Shown here: positions 43,727 to 54,200 of the stretch, one piece after another
How positions within the stretch are numbered: position 1 is the first letter of the stretch
Layout of the letters: each line of letters opens with the position of its first letter
Source: Auanema rhodensis
Taxonomy: Eukaryota > Nematoda > Chromadorea > Rhabditida > Rhabditidae
Assembly (NCBI GenBank): GCA_964057225.1
Contig: OZ059898.1
Span: forward strand, 1,364,001 to 1,428,000
DNA: 64,000 nt
Reading direction: 5' to 3'
The notes under the pieces: generated by a model
Told to the model about the DNA's origin: nothing
The model's input: only the letters and a program-made list of their open reading frames with translations
Databases searched by the model: none
Position numbers and translations under genes: made by a program

Positions 43727-46700
43727 GTATTAAGCGTTTTTCAATGTAGTATAGTGCATTCGATGCGGATTTTTAAGCTGCGTCGATCTGTGTTATCAGA
43801 TTTGCGCTAGCTTAAAAATGCACCGAGATATCAACTGGTATAAGTTCACACTTATATCCTCGATTTTCACCCTGAAGAATTAATTTTTTCGTTGAATAAC
43901 ATTGTCCATCGTCTTTGCCTTGAAAAAAGGAATCTAAAAACATCTACTTTTTGCTAAATTATTTTGAAATTTTTCGAAAAAATTTTTGTCAAAATGTTTT
44001 TGGAAGCAATGTTGAGTGTACATGGAAACTCAACATACACTAATGCATCATTTTTCAAACGATCATAACTAATTTTTGTATTAAGCGTTTCTCAATGTAG
44101 TATAGTGCATTCGATGCGGATTTTTAAGCTGCGTCGATCTGTGTTATCAGATTTGCGCTAGCTTAAAAATGCACCGAGATATTAACTGATATAAGTTCAC
44201 ACTTATATCCTCGATTTTCACCCTGAAGAATTAATTTTTTCGTTGAATAACAGTGTCCATCGTCTTTGCCTTGAAAAAAGGAATCTAAAAACATCTACTT
44301 TTTGCTAAATTATTTTGAAATTTTTCGAAAAAATTTTTGTCAAAATGTTTTTGGAAGCAATGTTGAGTGTACATGGAAACTCAACATACACTAATGCATC
44401 ATTTTTCAAACGATCATAACTAATTTTTGTATTAAGCGTTTTTCAATGTAGTATAGTGCATTCGATGCGGATTTTTAAGCTGCGTCGATCTGTGTTATCA
44501 GATTTGCGCTAGCTTAAAAATGCACCGAGATATCAACTGGTATAAGTTCACAATTATATCCTCGATTTTCACCCTGAAGAATTAATTTTTTCGTTGAATA
44601 ACATTGTCCATCGTCTTTGCCTTGAAAAAAGAAATCTAAAAACATCTACTTTTTGCTAAATTATTTTGAAATTTTTCGAAAAAATTTTTGTCAAAATGTT
44701 TTTGGAAGCAATGTTGAGTGTACATGGAAACTCAACATACACTAATGCATCATTTTTCAAACGATCATAACTAATTTTTGTATTAAGCGTTTTTCAATGT
44801 AGTATAGTGCATTCGATGCGGATTTTTAAGCTGCGTCGATCTGTGTTATCAGATTTGCGCTAGCTTAAAAATGCACCGAGATATCAACTGGTATAAGTTC
44901 ACACTTATATCCTCGATTTTCACCCTGAAGAATTAATTTTTTCGTTGAATAACATTGTCCATCGTCTTTGCCTTGAAAAAAGGAATCTAAAAACATCTAC
45001 TTTTTGCTAAATTATTTTGAAATTTTTCGAAAAAATTTTTGTCAAAATGTTTTTGGAAGCAATGTTGAGTGTACATGGAAACTCAACATACACTAATGCA
45101 TCATTTTTCAAACGATCATAACTAATTTTTGTATTAAGCGTTTCTCAATGTAGTATAGTGCATTCGATGCGGATTTTTAAGCTGCGTCGATCTGTGTTAT
45201 CAGATTTGCGCTAGCTTAAAAATGCACCGAGATATTAACTGATATAAGTTCACACTTATATCCTCGATTTTCACCCTGAAGAATTAATTTTTTCGTTGAA
45301 TAACAGTGTCCATCGTCTTTGCCTTGAAAAAAGGAATCTAAAAACATCTACTTTTTGCTAAATTATTTCGAAATTTTTCGAAAAAATTTTTGTCAAAATG
45401 TTTTTGGAAGCAATGTTGAGTGTACATGGAAACTCAACATACACTAATGCATCATTTTTCAAACGATCATAACTAATTTTTGTATTAAGCGTTTTTCAAT
45501 GTAGTATAGTGCATTCGATGCGGATTTTTAAGCTGCGTCGATCTGTGTTATCAGATTTGCGCTAGCTTAAAAATGCACCGAGATATCAACTGGTATAAGT
45601 TCACACTTATATCCTCGATTTTCACCCTGAAGAATTAATTTTTTCGTTGAATAACATTGTCCATCGTCTTTGCCTTGAAAAAAGGAATCTAAAAACATCT
45701 ACTTTTTGCTAAATTATTTTGAAATTTTTCGAAAAAATTTTTGTCAAAATGTTTTTGGAAGCAATGTTGAGTGTACATGGAAACTCAACATACACTAATG
45801 CATCATTTTTCAAACGATCATAACTAATTTTTGTATTAAGCGTTTCTCAATGTAGTATAGTGCATTCGATGCGGATTTTTAAGCTGCGTCGATCTGTGTT
45901 ATCAGATTTGCGCTAGCTTAAAAATGCACCGAGATATTAACTGATATAAGTTCACACTTATATCCTCGATTTTCACCCTGAAGAATTAATTTTTTCGTTG
46001 AATAACAGTGTCCATCGTCTTTGCCTTGAAAAAAGGAATCTAAAAACATCTACTTTTTGCTAAATTATTTTGAAATTTTTCGAAAAAATTTTTGTCAAAA
46101 TGTTTTTGGAAGCAATGTTGAGTGTACATGGAAACTCAACATACACTAATGCATCATTTTTCAAACGATCATAACTAATTTTTGTATTAAGCGTTTTTCA
46201 ATGTAGTATAGTGCATTCGATGCGGATTTTTAAGCTGCGTCGATCTGTGTTATCAGATTTGCGCTAGCTTAAAAATGCACCGAGATATCAACTGGTATAA
46301 GTTCACAATTATATCCTCGATTTTCACCCTGAAGAATTAATTTTTTCGTTGAATAACAGTGTCCATCGTCTTTGCCTTGAAAAAAGGAATCTAAAAACAT
46401 CTACTTTTTGCTAAATTATTTTGAAATTTTTCGAAAAAATTTTTGTCAAAATGTTTTTGGAAGCAATGTTGAGTGTACATGGAAACTCAACATACACTAA
46501 TGCATCATTTTTCAAACGATCATAACTAATTTTTGTATTAAGCGTTTTTCAATGTAGTATAGTGCATTCGATGCGGATTTTTAAGCTGCGTCGATCTGTG
46601 TTATCAGATTTGCGCTAGCTTAAAAATGCACCGAGATATCAACTGGTATAAGTTCACAATTATATCCTCGATTTTCACCCTGAAGAATTAATTTTTTCGT

Positions 46701-48922
46701 TGAATAACATTGTCCATCGTCTTTGCCTTGAAAAAAGAAATCTAAAAACATCTACTTTTTGCTAAATTATTTTGAAATTTTTCGAAAAAATTTTTGTCAA
46801 AATGTTTTTGGAAGCAATGTTGAGTGTACATGGAAACTCAACATACACTAATGCATCATTTTTCAAACGATCATAACTAATTTTTGTATTAAGCGTTTTT
46901 CAATGTAGTATAGTGCATTCGATGCGGATTTTTAAGCTGCGTCGATCTGTGTTATCAGATTTGCGCTAGCTTAAAAATGCACCGAGATATCAACTGGTAT
47001 AAGTTCACACTTATATCCTCGATTTTCACCCTGAAGAATTAATTTTTTCGTTGAATAACATTGTCCATCGTCTTTGCCTTGAAAAAAGGAATCTAAAAAC
47101 ATCTACTTTTTGCTAAATTATTTTGAAATTTTTCGAAAAAATTTTTGTCAAAATGTTTTTGGAAGCAATGTTGAGTGTACATGGAAACTCAACATACACT
47201 AATGCATCATTTTTCAAACGATCATAACTAATTTTTGTATTAAGCGTTTCTCAATGTAGTATAGTGCATTCGATGCGGATTTTTAAGCTGCGTCGATCTG
47301 TGTTATCAGATTTGGGCTAGCTTAAAAATGCACCGAGATATTAACTGATATAAGTTCACACTTATATCCTCGATTTTCACCCTGAAGAATTAATTTTTTC
47401 GTTGAATAACAGTGTCCATCGTCTTTGCCTTGAAAAAAGGAATCTAAAAACATCTACTTTTTGCTAAATTATTTTGAAATTTTTCGAAAAAATTTTTGTC
47501 AAAATGTTTTTGGAAGCAATGTTGAGTGTACATGGAAACTCAACATACACTAATGCATCATTTTTCAAACGATCATAACTAATTTTTGTATTAAGCGTTT
47601 CTCAATGTAGTATAGTGCATTCGATGCGGATTTTTAAGCTGCGTCGATCTGTGTTATCAGATTTGCGCTAGCTTAAAAATGCACCGAGATATTAACTGAT
47701 ATAAGTTCACACTTATATCCTCGATTTTCACCCTGAAGAATTAATTTTTTCGTTGAATAACAGTGTCCATCGTCTTTGCCTTGAAAAAAGGAATCTAAAA
47801 ACATCTACTTTTTGCTAAATTATTTTGAAATTTTTCGAAAAAATTTTTGTCAAAATGTTTTTGGAAGCAATGTTGAGTGTACATGGAAACTCAACATACA
47901 CTAATGCATCATTTTTCAAACGATCATAACTAATTTTTGTATTAAGCGTTTTCCAATGTAGTATAGTGCATTCGATGCGGATTTTTAAGCTGCGTCGATC
48001 TGTGTTATCAGATTTGCGCTAGCTTAAAAATGCACCGAGATATCAACTGGTATAAGTTCACACTTATATCCTCGATTTTCACCCTGAAGAATTAATTTTT
48101 TCGTTGAATAACATTGTCCATCGTCTTTGCCTTGAAAAAAGGAATCTAAAAACATCTACTTTTTGCTAAATTATCTTGAAATTTTTCGAAAAAATTTTTG
48201 TCAAAATGTTTTTGGAAGCAATGTTGAGTGTACATGGAAACTCAACATACACTAATGCATCATTTTTCAAACGATCATAACTAATTTTTGTATTAAGCGT
48301 TTCTCAATGTAGTATAGTGCATTCGATGCGGATTTTTAAGCTGCGTCGATCTGTGTTATCAGATTTGCGCTAGCTTAAAAATGCACCGAGATATTAACTG
48401 ATATAAGTTCACACTTATATCCTCGATTTTCACCCTGAAGAATTAATTTTTTCGTTGAATAACATTGTCCATCGTCTTTGCCTTGAAAAAAGGAATCTAA
48501 AAACATCTACTTTTTGCTAAATTATTTTGAAATGTTTCGAAAAAATTTTTGTCAAAATGTTTTTGGAAGCAATGTTGAGTGTACATGGAAACTCAACATA
48601 CACTAATGCATCATTTTTCAAACGATCATAACTAATTTTTGTGTTAAGCGTTTTTCAATGTAGTATAGTGCATTCGATGCGGATTTTTAAGCTGCGTCGA
48701 TCTGTGTTATCAGATTTGCGCTAGCTTAAAAATGCACCGAGATATCAACTGGTATAAGTTCACACTTATATCCTCGATTTTCACCCTGAAGAATTAATTT
48801 TTTCGTTGAATAACATTGTCCATCGTCTTTGCCTTGAAAAAAGGAATCTAAAAACATCTACTTTTTGCTAAATTATCTTGAAATTTTTCGAAAAAATTTT
48901 TGTCAAAATGTTTTTGGAAGCA

Positions 48923-48927
48923 ATGTT
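48923..48927 (+). repeat. Target-site duplication, left copy (ATGTT)
   Basis: The satellite reads to ...gcaatgtt immediately before the LTR, and the right flank resumes with atgttgagtg. Removing the element plus one copy restores a perfect monomer in register. A 6-bp reading (aatgtt) is equally possible because the LTR ends in A. Confidence 0.9.
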
Positions 48928-49248
48928 TGTTTCGTATATTATACGAAATTTAATGAAAGTAACGGAGAAACTATTAAAAAAGTGAGAATTCATTAAATAT
49001 TAAAATCATCCTGAAAAGAAATTATTCATTAATCATTTATTCTCATTTGGTTTGAGAAAAACCGGTTGTATACGCGTCACGTCATAAGCGCGTGAAATTG
49101 ACGTAACGAGGACTATAAAGTTATCTTTCAGTTCACATAGTTGGCTCATAGCGCGTAGTCGCATATTTAATATTATATATATCGTGATTCATAAAATATT
49201 TCTTATAAATAAATCATTTTCATTATATTTCGTTTTAATTTCGAGATA
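48928..49248 (+). repeat. 5' LTR (321 bp)
   Basis: It begins TGTTTCG and ends GAGATA; the matching copy is 56150..56470 and I see no difference between them. U3 holds a cluster of ACGT-core motifs (49073..49110) and a TATA box (49114..49120). AATAAA at 49208..49213 is a poly(A) signal, so R/U5 would occupy the last roughly 100 bases. The first 21 bases contain a perfect 9+1+9 palindrome (48930..48948). The 3' end lacks the usual CA. Confidence 0.95.
49073..49150 (+). promoter_or_regulatory. LTR promoter: ACGT/CRE-like motifs, TATA box, initiator candidates
   Basis: CACGTCATAA (49078..49087) and TGACGTAA (49099..49106) resemble CRE/bZIP half-sites. TATAAAG lies at 49114..49120. Transcription should start about 30 bases downstream, near 49144; TCATAG (49146..49151) is close to that. 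A better initiator match, TCAGTT at 49128, is too near the TATA box for standard spacing. The 3' LTR has the same elements at +7222. Confidence 0.65.
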
Positions 49249-49255
49249 TAAAAAG

Positions 49256-49267
49256 TGGTGCATCGGC
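49256..49267 (+). other. Primer-binding site, tRNA-Gly type
   Basis: TGGTGCATCGGC starts 7 bases after the LTR. It is the reverse complement of a CCA-tailed 3' end of a metazoan tRNA-Gly (GCC-type acceptor ...GCCGATGCA plus CCA, recalled from Drosophila). The match covers 12 bases and then stops. It would prime minus-strand DNA synthesis. Confidence 0.75.
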
Positions 49268-49377
49268 AAATCTAGAATCACAAACATAAAAGAAATATCA
49301 ATTCCAAAAATAAGATCAATTCTTAAACAGAGAATAAACTTATAAAATTAATTGGAAAAAAAAAATTATAAGCTGAA

Positions 49378-51291
49378 ATGAGCAGTCAAGGAAACAAAAA
49401 TGACAATAGTGCCTATAAATCAGCTATACAAAGAAAAATAAACTGTACATTAGCAAGAAGAGAAAAAATAAAAATTATTTTCGATTCAGATTTGAACGAA
49501 ATGGAAGTTTATTTACCAGAAATAAAGGAATACTTAAATTATTTTGTTAGATTCATGGAAAGTGTGATTTCTCTCAGAATTGAAGAAGATTTTCCAATTA
49601 TAAAAGAAAAAGTTGAAAATTCAATCATAATTGAAAACTGGGAAAGCATAAAAAATGAAATATACTTTATTGCGAAAAATATTAATAGTGATATACAAAG
49701 CGCTTCACGAGAAGAAATAAAATTATGCATCAGAAATTTCAAATTAAATGAAAAAGACTTCCTAGAAGCAATAAATCAAAAAGATTTAATCGAAATCGAA
49801 GAGGAACCCTCAGATAATGAAGAGGAAACTCAATTTTCTTCAGAAGAAGATTTAGAATCGGAATACGAAAAGTTATCACAAAGATTCACTCCTACCAACT
49901 TCAAAATTAACCAATTTAAAAGCAAACATGCAAAATATGTGTACCAAACCCCAATCAAAAAAGGTACACCTAATTTAATAATATCCCCAAGAGCAAAACA
50001 AACAGTTCAATATAAAGAAAACGATTTACTATCAAAAATAAAACAATTGACAAACAATTTAAATGAATTAAAAACGAAATATAATGAAGAAATTGGAAAA
50101 ACACATAAAAAATGTGAAATACACAAAAGAACAGAAAAGTACGAAAGTAATGAAGAATATAATACAGAATCAGATGAAGAAAATATATCTTATGGAAAAA
50201 ACAAACACAAGATCATGAAAAATGAAGGATTCAAACCAAAAATGGAATTACAAAAATTTGATGGAGAAATCAAAAAATTTAAAGAATTTTACAACATGTT
50301 CAAAATGCTCATACATAATAATAAAAAAATAACAAAATTAGAAAAATTATACTATCTCAAAACATCACTTACCGGCTTCCCATCACAACTGTTGGAACAC
50401 ATCAGCCTAGAGGCGAACAATTATGCAAAAGCTCTGAAATTGTTAAAAGATACGTTTGATAGACCTTACGAAATTAAAAAAGATTTAAAAATGGAGCTTA
50501 GTAACGTAAGAAAATCATATAACAACCCAATACATGCAAGAGAAAATTTTTATAAAATTAAGTCAATAATATCAGCATTAGAAGAGTACGAAAACGTTGA
50601 TAATGATGAAATAATAGAAATAATAAAAAGCAAATTTGATATAGAGATCAACACAAAAATATCCGAAATAGAAATAACAGAAAAAAGGAGAATGAACATA
50701 GAAGACGTGCTAAAATGCATAGAAATCAAAATAGAAGCAGGAATTGCAGCAACAAAAAACAGCAAAAGTGAAAAATATGAGCATAGATCAACAATTAATT
50801 TTTTGACAAATTCAAATAAAGAAAGAAATCCGAAAACAATAAAAAATTATAATAGAATGAACGAAAATAATTATAGCCCTACAAAACAAATTGAAAAAAC
50901 ATGCATATACTGTAGAATGGATAATCATGATACGAAATACTGTAGAAAATTAAAACCAATTAGCGAAAAGCGAAATATTATTATGCAAAACAAAGTATGC
51001 TGGATTTGTTTTAGCAAAAAACATTCATCATTCGAATGTAAAGAAAAACCATGCGAAATATGCAATGGACGGCATCATCAAAGCATTTGCATAAAAAACC
51101 AATATGCTAATGAGCAAACTACACTCAAAAACAACAGAAACGCATATGCTAATGAAGGTACCCCAAACCAAAATGAAAGAAAATATTATGCTAATGAAGA
51201 GAGAGGCCAAAAACCTCAACTAACAGGTGGCAATCAAGAACCATTAGGGCAAAATTTTCGAATAATGAAAAATGTAATAGAAAAGGGATAA
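49378..51291 (+). CDS. gag: Gag polyprotein of a BEL/Pao retrotransposon (637 aa)
   Basis: This is the structural protein that assembles particles and packages element RNA. From the N-terminus: a charged helical region; an acidic segment (about 137-166, rich in E/D/S); a short heptad-like stretch (about 214-240); a DUF1759-type capsid-like core (about 286-440, starting KPKMELQKFDGE and including NYAKALKLLKDTFDRP); and three zinc knuckles. The knuckles are C509/C512/H517/C522, C541/C544/H549/C554 (both C-x2-C-x4-H-x4-C) and C559/C562/H566/C571 (C-x2-C-x3-H-x4-C). The tail has YANE at 576, 590 and 604, an exact 14-residue spacing. The ATG at 49378 is the first in a frame covering the whole domain set, 110 bases after the primer-binding site. 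The frame ends in two consecutive TAA codons. Composition is A-rich, as in pol. Family assignment is secure; exact domain edges are estimates. Confidence 0.93.
   Translation: MSSQGNKNDNSAYKSAIQRKINCTLARREKIKIIFDSDLNEMEVYLPEIKEYLNYFVRFMESVISLRIEEDFPIIKEKVENSIIIENWESIKNEIYFIAKNINSDIQSASREEIKLCIRNFKLNEKDFLEAINQKDLIEIEEEPSDNEEETQFSSEEDLESEYEKLSQRFTPTNFKINQFKSKHAKYVYQTPIKKGTPNLIISPRAKQTVQYKENDLLSKIKQLTNNLNELKTKYNEEIGKTHKKCEIHKRTEKYESNEEYNTESDEENISYGKNKHKIMKNEGFKPKMELQKFDGEIKKFKEFYNMFKMLIHNNKKITKLEKLYYLKTSLTGFPSQLLEHISLEANNYAKALKLLKDTFDRPYEIKKDLKMELSNVRKSYNNPIHARENFYKIKSIISALEEYENVDNDEIIEIIKSKFDIEINTKISEIEITEKRRMNIEDVLKCIEIKIEAGIAATKNSKSEKYEHRSTINFLTNSNKERNPKTIKNYNRMNENNYSPTKQIEKTCIYCRMDNHDTKYCRKLKPISEKRNIIMQNKVCWICFSKKHSSFECKEKPCEICNGRHHQSICIKNQYANEQTTLKNNRNAYANEGTPNQNERKYYANEERGQKPQLTGGNQEPLGQNFRIMKNVIEKG
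51252..51258 (+). promoter_or_regulatory. Candidate -1 ribosomal frameshift heptamer (A AAT TTT) joining gag to pol
   Basis: Gag codons here are CAA AAT TTT, giving the X XXY YYZ pattern AAATTTT. The pol frame is -1 to gag and is open from 51198 (after a TGA at 51195..51197), so the overlap with gag is 51198..51291 and includes this site. A slip here continues in the pol frame at 51258 and reaches the protease without a stop. Pol has no ATG before 51534, which lies downstream of the protease motif. I did not identify a convincing downstream stem or pseudoknot. Confidence 0.6.
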
Positions 51292-54200
51292 TAAGAACTA
51301 ATCTTTTATCAGAAAATATAAATAACACAGAAAAAAATAGAAATAACACATTTTTCATATCATTTTTCAAAACTTATCATAAAAATCTAGTAATATTATT
51401 CGATACTTGCTCTCATCAATCATTTATAAAAGAAAAAACAGCGAAACTGTTGAATTTAAAAATTTTAAACGAAAAATCTTTAAGTATTTCAAGCATAAAT
51501 AACAATATAAAAAACATATCATCTAGAGAAGTTATGTGGGATATTCCCGAAGTCAAAAAAGCAGTAAAACTAATGAGTATTGATCAAATTACAAAATATG
51601 TTAATATGCCCATATTAAATGAAGAGGATATTAAAGAAATCAAAGCATATAAACTAAAAAGTAATACATTATTATTTGAAAAAGGTCTTGTAGAACCAGA
51701 TATTTTAATAGGAATGGACAATTTCTTCGATTTTGTTCCAAAAACTTTCAAATCTATTAATATACGTAATGATTTGATTATAATACCAACTATAATACAT
51801 CCTATTATTGCTCAAAGTGACTGTAATGATAGTAATTCAAAAGAATCCGTTCAAAACGAAGATATAAGCTGTTTTTTAAACGGAATTAGTTTAAATGATG
51901 ATAATAAAAAAGCAACTAAAGAAGAAATACGTAAATATGAAGATAAAATGGCTTGGAAACATTTTTACGATAATGTACAATATGTAAATGATCGAATTAA
52001 AGTTAAATTTCCAATAAGACCGGATGTTCAATCAATTAACAATAATTATGGCAAAAGTATCGGATGTTTGAATGGCATACTGAACACAATGAAAGATAAA
52101 ACCGATATTTTGATGAAATATAACGAAACAATGATGGAACAAATGAAAACTGGAATTCTAGAAATTGCTCCAGAGCAAAATCATCCTTTTTTCACTTATT
52201 ATATACCACATCATTATGTTTTAAAACTGTCGAGCCTGACTACAAAGCTCAGAATTGTTCTAAATGCATCAAGTAAAAAGAAAAATGAAAAATCTCTCAA
52301 TGACATACTGTATCAAGGTGAAGGCATCATACCAAGTCTTGCAGGCATGCTAATAAGACTCAGAATGAGTAGAAACTTCTTAATAGGGGACATAGAGAAA
52401 GCGTTCCACCAAATAGAATTAGACGAAAGTCATAGAGATTTAACAAGAATTTTATGGGTGAAAGACATTCACAAAGGAACGCAGAAAAGTAACATTCTAA
52501 ACTTACGATTTACAAGAATACCTTTTGGAGTGAACAGTTCACCATTCCTATTAGCAGCAAGCATAATTTATTTTTTAAAAACGGAAAAAAGTGAAATCTC
52601 AGAAAATATATTAAGAAACATTTATGTGGACAACATAATGCTGAAAATTGAAAATAAAGATCAAATTTTCAAATTTTATGAGGAAGTAAAAAATTTATTT
52701 TCAAAAATAGGAATGAACGTTAGAGAATTTTATACTAATGATGTAATTCAAAAAGACATGATCCCAATCAAAGACCAGATTAAAGAAACAAGCTTCAAAA
52801 TACTAGGAATGCATTACAACGGTGAAAAAGATGTTTTATTAATAAAAATACCCAAATGGGAAGAGAAGTCTATCACCAAAAGAGGAATTTTGAGCTATAT
52901 AAACTCAATATTCGACCCTCTCGGTATAACACAACCTCTAACATTAAAACTAAGGTTATTCTTGAAAGAAATTTGGGATTCCAAAATAGGATGGGACGAA
53001 CTAATACCAGAAAAACAACAATCAGTATGGAAAACCTTATATAAAAAGATCGAAAACGAAAAAATCGAAATTAAAAGAGCAATTATCGATGAAACAAGCG
53101 ATACATCTCAAAAATATGAATTTTTATTATTCACTGACGCGTCTAAAGATGTCATAGCGGCCGTCGCATATGTGATGAGTATAAATATTCATGGAAAAAT
53201 TGAAAAAATAGATTTTTTATGCTCTAAATCATCGACAATGGTTGAAGGAACCATACCAATGAAAGAACTAACTGCTGTTCTTTTCGGAATGAAAATGTTA
53301 AAAGAAAATATCAAAGAAATAAACGTAAAAATCAAAAATATTAAAATTTTCACTGATTCACAAGTTGTTCTATGTTGGTTACATAAGAATCCAACGAAAA
53401 AAATATATATACGGAACAGATTGAACAAAATAACAGAATTAATAACCGAAATTGAACAAGGAAACCGAAAAATTGAATTTTTTTATGTGAATACAAAGTT
53501 TAATCCTGCCGATTTACCTACGAGAGGTTTAGAAAAACCCGATGAAACATATATGCAATGGATCGAAGGTCCTCAATGGTATAAAGCAGAAAAAGAACGA
53601 AATTTGCACATAAAAACATTGAAAGAAGTTATAGAAAAGTATTGTGATGAACCACAACTAAAAATAGTGACTTTGTTGTTAAAATCTGAAATGAATCCAG
53701 CTGAGAATCAAGATTTAGATTTCTTGGCACAAACTTTTTCATCGTATTCAAAGTTCATTAACATAATTCGCCAAGTTCTAATTTTCATCACTAAAATGCA
53801 GAAAAATATCGGAAAAACAAGTCAAAATCTGCTTGAGAATTTTAATGAAAAAGATACGTTGACAAAAAACAAAATGATTCAACAACTTCTAATAAAATGT
53901 CATCAAAACCAAAACAGCAATTTGCTTAAAAAAGAAAAATACAAGAAATTGGATATAATTACAGATGATTCTGGAATATTAAGAGTGCGAGGCCGATTAA
54001 GCAACTCAGAAAATAGTAACAAACAGTATCCAATTCTTCTTTTTGGAAAAAAAACATTCACTAAACTCATTCTTACTTACATCCATGAGACATCGCTTCA
54101 TAGTTCGCGAGAAACCATGATGGCAATAGTAAGAAGAGAATTTTTCATCATAAAACTTAAAACATGCATAAATACAGTAATTTCAAAATGTTTAAAATGT

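Larger units (their letters stand above)
8417..48927 (+). repeat. 351-bp satellite, long head-to-tail array (about 115 monomers)
   Basis: Uninterrupted plus-orientation monomers. The monomer start ggaatct at 8478 and at 48843 are separated by exactly 115 x 351 bp, so there is no net insertion or deletion over 40 kb. Monomers differ by a limited set of linked substitutions: tttcgtaaaaat mainly 17-42 kb, gaaagaagg about 4.7-12 kb, ttcacaattat about 31-47 kb, gatattaac from about 44 kb. Both strands carry stop codons in nearly every monomer, so I see no genes here. Confidence 0.97.

Noticed and set aside
8417-48927. CRISPR array (many equal-length repeats)
   Set aside because: The whole 351-bp unit repeats with no variable spacers, and the context is a eukaryotic satellite.
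49539-51219. Minus-strand open frames within gag (49539..49742, 50550..50765, 51028..51219) and similar ones within pol (53189..53428, 54914..55096)
   Set aside because: They lie opposite recognisable Gag and Pol domains and have no domain features of their own.
52856-53044. 62-codon plus-strand frame inside pol in another phase
   Set aside because: It overlaps the conserved A17-type linker of Pol and has no independent support.
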